Below the pieces are notes generated by a model. It saw nothing but the letters and a program-made list of their open reading frames with translations. It made no database searches and was not told the origin of the DNA. Source: an uncultured Rhodanobacter sp. (lineage in GTDB: Bacteria; Pseudomonadota; Gammaproteobacteria; Xanthomonadales; Rhodanobacteraceae). From it: 6,273 bases of DNA. Made by a program: the position numbers and the translations under genes. Below are positions 5,289-6,273 of the stretch, one piece after another; the stretch's first letter is position 1; each line of letters opens with the position of its first letter. The stretch lies in NCBI GenBank assembly GCA_903827735.1, contig CAIKJM010000107.1, forward strand, positions 1 through 6,273, given 5' to 3'.

Positions 5289-6273
5289 ATGATGCGGTCA
5301 TGGCCGAACAAAATGCTTATACCCGTGTTTTTACTAGGGTGGCTATCGACAGCCGCGTCGGCGCAGTCGCCGTCAGAGTGGCGAACGCAACAGCTTGATG
5401 CGTCGCTTAAGTCCGAGCGAATCATGAAAGAGGCGAATCAGCATAAGGGATTGCTGGCTCAGTATCAGGTGATGCGCTACGCGTATGCGGCCAACAAGAG
5501 TGCCGCATTTAGACTGATCTTTGGTCAATACCTAAGTTGGTACCAGACATTCATTGGCGACTATCCCGATGCAGCGGCGAGCTTTTCCATCCGACAACCG
5601 GGCGATCCAGACGATCACCGTTCTCCGATTGCCGATAACAACTACGCATGGCGACCCGCACTGGATGCGATTCCTGATTTGGCCAAAGGCTATCACCTAA
5701 TTTTTTTGAACGAGGCTCACAATATTCCGCTGACGCGCACGTTGACCGTGCAGTTGCTTCCTGGATTGCGCAAGGCAGGATTCACTTATCTCGCTATTGA
5801 AACGCTCTACCCGACGGATACGCAGCTGCAGTCGCGTGGCTATCCCATAGCAGAAAGTGGTTTTTATACGCAGGAGCCAATCAGTGCTGAACTGGTGCGC
5901 ACTGCTCTAAAGCTTGGCTTCAAACTTGTTCCTTACGAAGCGATGTCCGACGCGACGGGCGACGCTCGCGAGGCCGAACAAGCTCGCAACATTTATAAGG
6001 CCGTTTTCAAAGTAGATCCCACCGCAAGGCTGGTGGTCGAGGCGGGTTATGCGCATATACAGACATCGGGCGAATTTCTACGAGGCCAGACAATGGCCGA
6101 ACATTTGCGCAAGCTTTCCGGTATTAATGGACTTGCCGTTGAGCAGACCATGATGATCCCCCATCCCTCGAGCGACGAAGACCATCCCTACTACACGGCA
6201 ATCGTGCAGAAACTTCAGCCCAAGACGCCCATCGTCTTCGTCGACAAGTCAAACAAGCCATGGTCGCTTCGCA
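5289..6273 (+). CDS. exported ChaN/EreA-like superfamily protein (3' end outside window)
   Basis: I do not recognise a named gene. The 328 residues present begin with a signal peptide (MMRSWPNKMLIPVFLLGWLSTAASA, cleavage after Ala25) and continue open off the right edge. The pattern LIFLNEAHNIPLTR (137-150), LAIETLYP (168-175), an Arg-rich REAEQARNIY (227-236) and VEAGYAHI (250-257), then TMAEHLRKLSG (268-278), resembles the ordered GExH, acidic, Arg and GxxH motifs of the ChaN/erythromycin-esterase/TIKI-TraB-like superfamily. Candidate active or metal-site residues are Glu142, His144, Glu171, Arg227 or Arg233, and His256; the usual Gly before ExH is Asn141. Members vary widely (haem-related, esterase, protease), so no substrate is proposed. 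Codon use differs from neighbours, with frequent CTA and ATA codons and about 50% G+C in sampled lines, suggesting transfer or relaxed codon selection. Confidence 0.75.
   Translation, partial: MMRSWPNKMLIPVFLLGWLSTAASAQSPSEWRTQQLDASLKSERIMKEANQHKGLLAQYQVMRYAYAANKSAAFRLIFGQYLSWYQTFIGDYPDAAASFSIRQPGDPDDHRSPIADNNYAWRPALDAIPDLAKGYHLIFLNEAHNIPLTRTLTVQLLPGLRKAGFTYLAIETLYPTDTQLQSRGYPIAESGFYTQEPISAELVRTALKLGFKLVPYEAMSDATGDAREAEQARNIYKAVFKVDPTARLVVEAGYAHIQTSGEFLRGQTMAEHLRKLSGINGLAVEQTMMIPHPSSDEDHPYYTAIVQKLQPKTPIVFVDKSNKPWSLR

Noticed and set aside
5198..5425. 75-codon minus-strand frame
   Set aside because: Antisense to the ribosome binding site and signal peptide of the ChaN/EreA-like gene; no motif.

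Overview
The window is GC-rich (one 60-base line inside the pseudouridine-synthase-like gene is 43/60 G+C) and tightly packed with short single-purpose genes. GC content, gene types and protein wording suggest a gammaproteobacterium of the Xanthomonadales/Lysobacterales, perhaps Rhodanobacteraceae. This is an inference from gene style; no rRNA or other marker is present. It looks like ordinary chromosome: I found no tRNA, rRNA, CRISPR array, transposase, integrase or phage gene.

Layout, left to right. (1) Bases 1-936, minus strand: a YhbW-like flavin-dependent (luciferase-fold) oxidoreductase, cut off at its C-terminus by the window edge. (2) After a 142-bp divergent spacer, 1079-1801, plus strand: an RsuA/RluF-type pseudouridine synthase homologue whose catalytic Asp position is Pro. 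(3) 1903-2007, plus strand: a 34-residue lysine-rich microprotein gene between two strong stem-loops. (4) 2127-2905, minus strand: a small four-cysteine 'oxidoreductase-like' protein followed by a DUF1993 protein. (5) 3063-4208, plus strand: a lipoprotein GH18 chitinase. It converges, with only 9 bp between stop codons, on (6) 4218-4991, minus strand: an exported methyltransferase-fold protein of the COG4798 type. (7) 4992-5288: a 297-bp AT-richer divergent spacer full of short inverted repeats. (8) 5289 to the right edge, plus strand: an exported protein with motifs resembling the ChaN/EreA-like superfamily, with visibly lower GC and rarer codons than its neighbours.

The genes do not form one pathway. 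The only plausible operon is the minus-strand pair at 2127-2905. The right half is enriched in exported proteins: a lipoprotein chitinase, a methyltransferase-fold protein with a signal peptide, and the ChaN/EreA-like protein. The most unusual items are the apparently inactive pseudouridine synthase, the lysine-rich microprotein, the lower-GC ChaN/EreA-like gene with its repeat-rich upstream region, and an exported protein with a methyltransferase fold.
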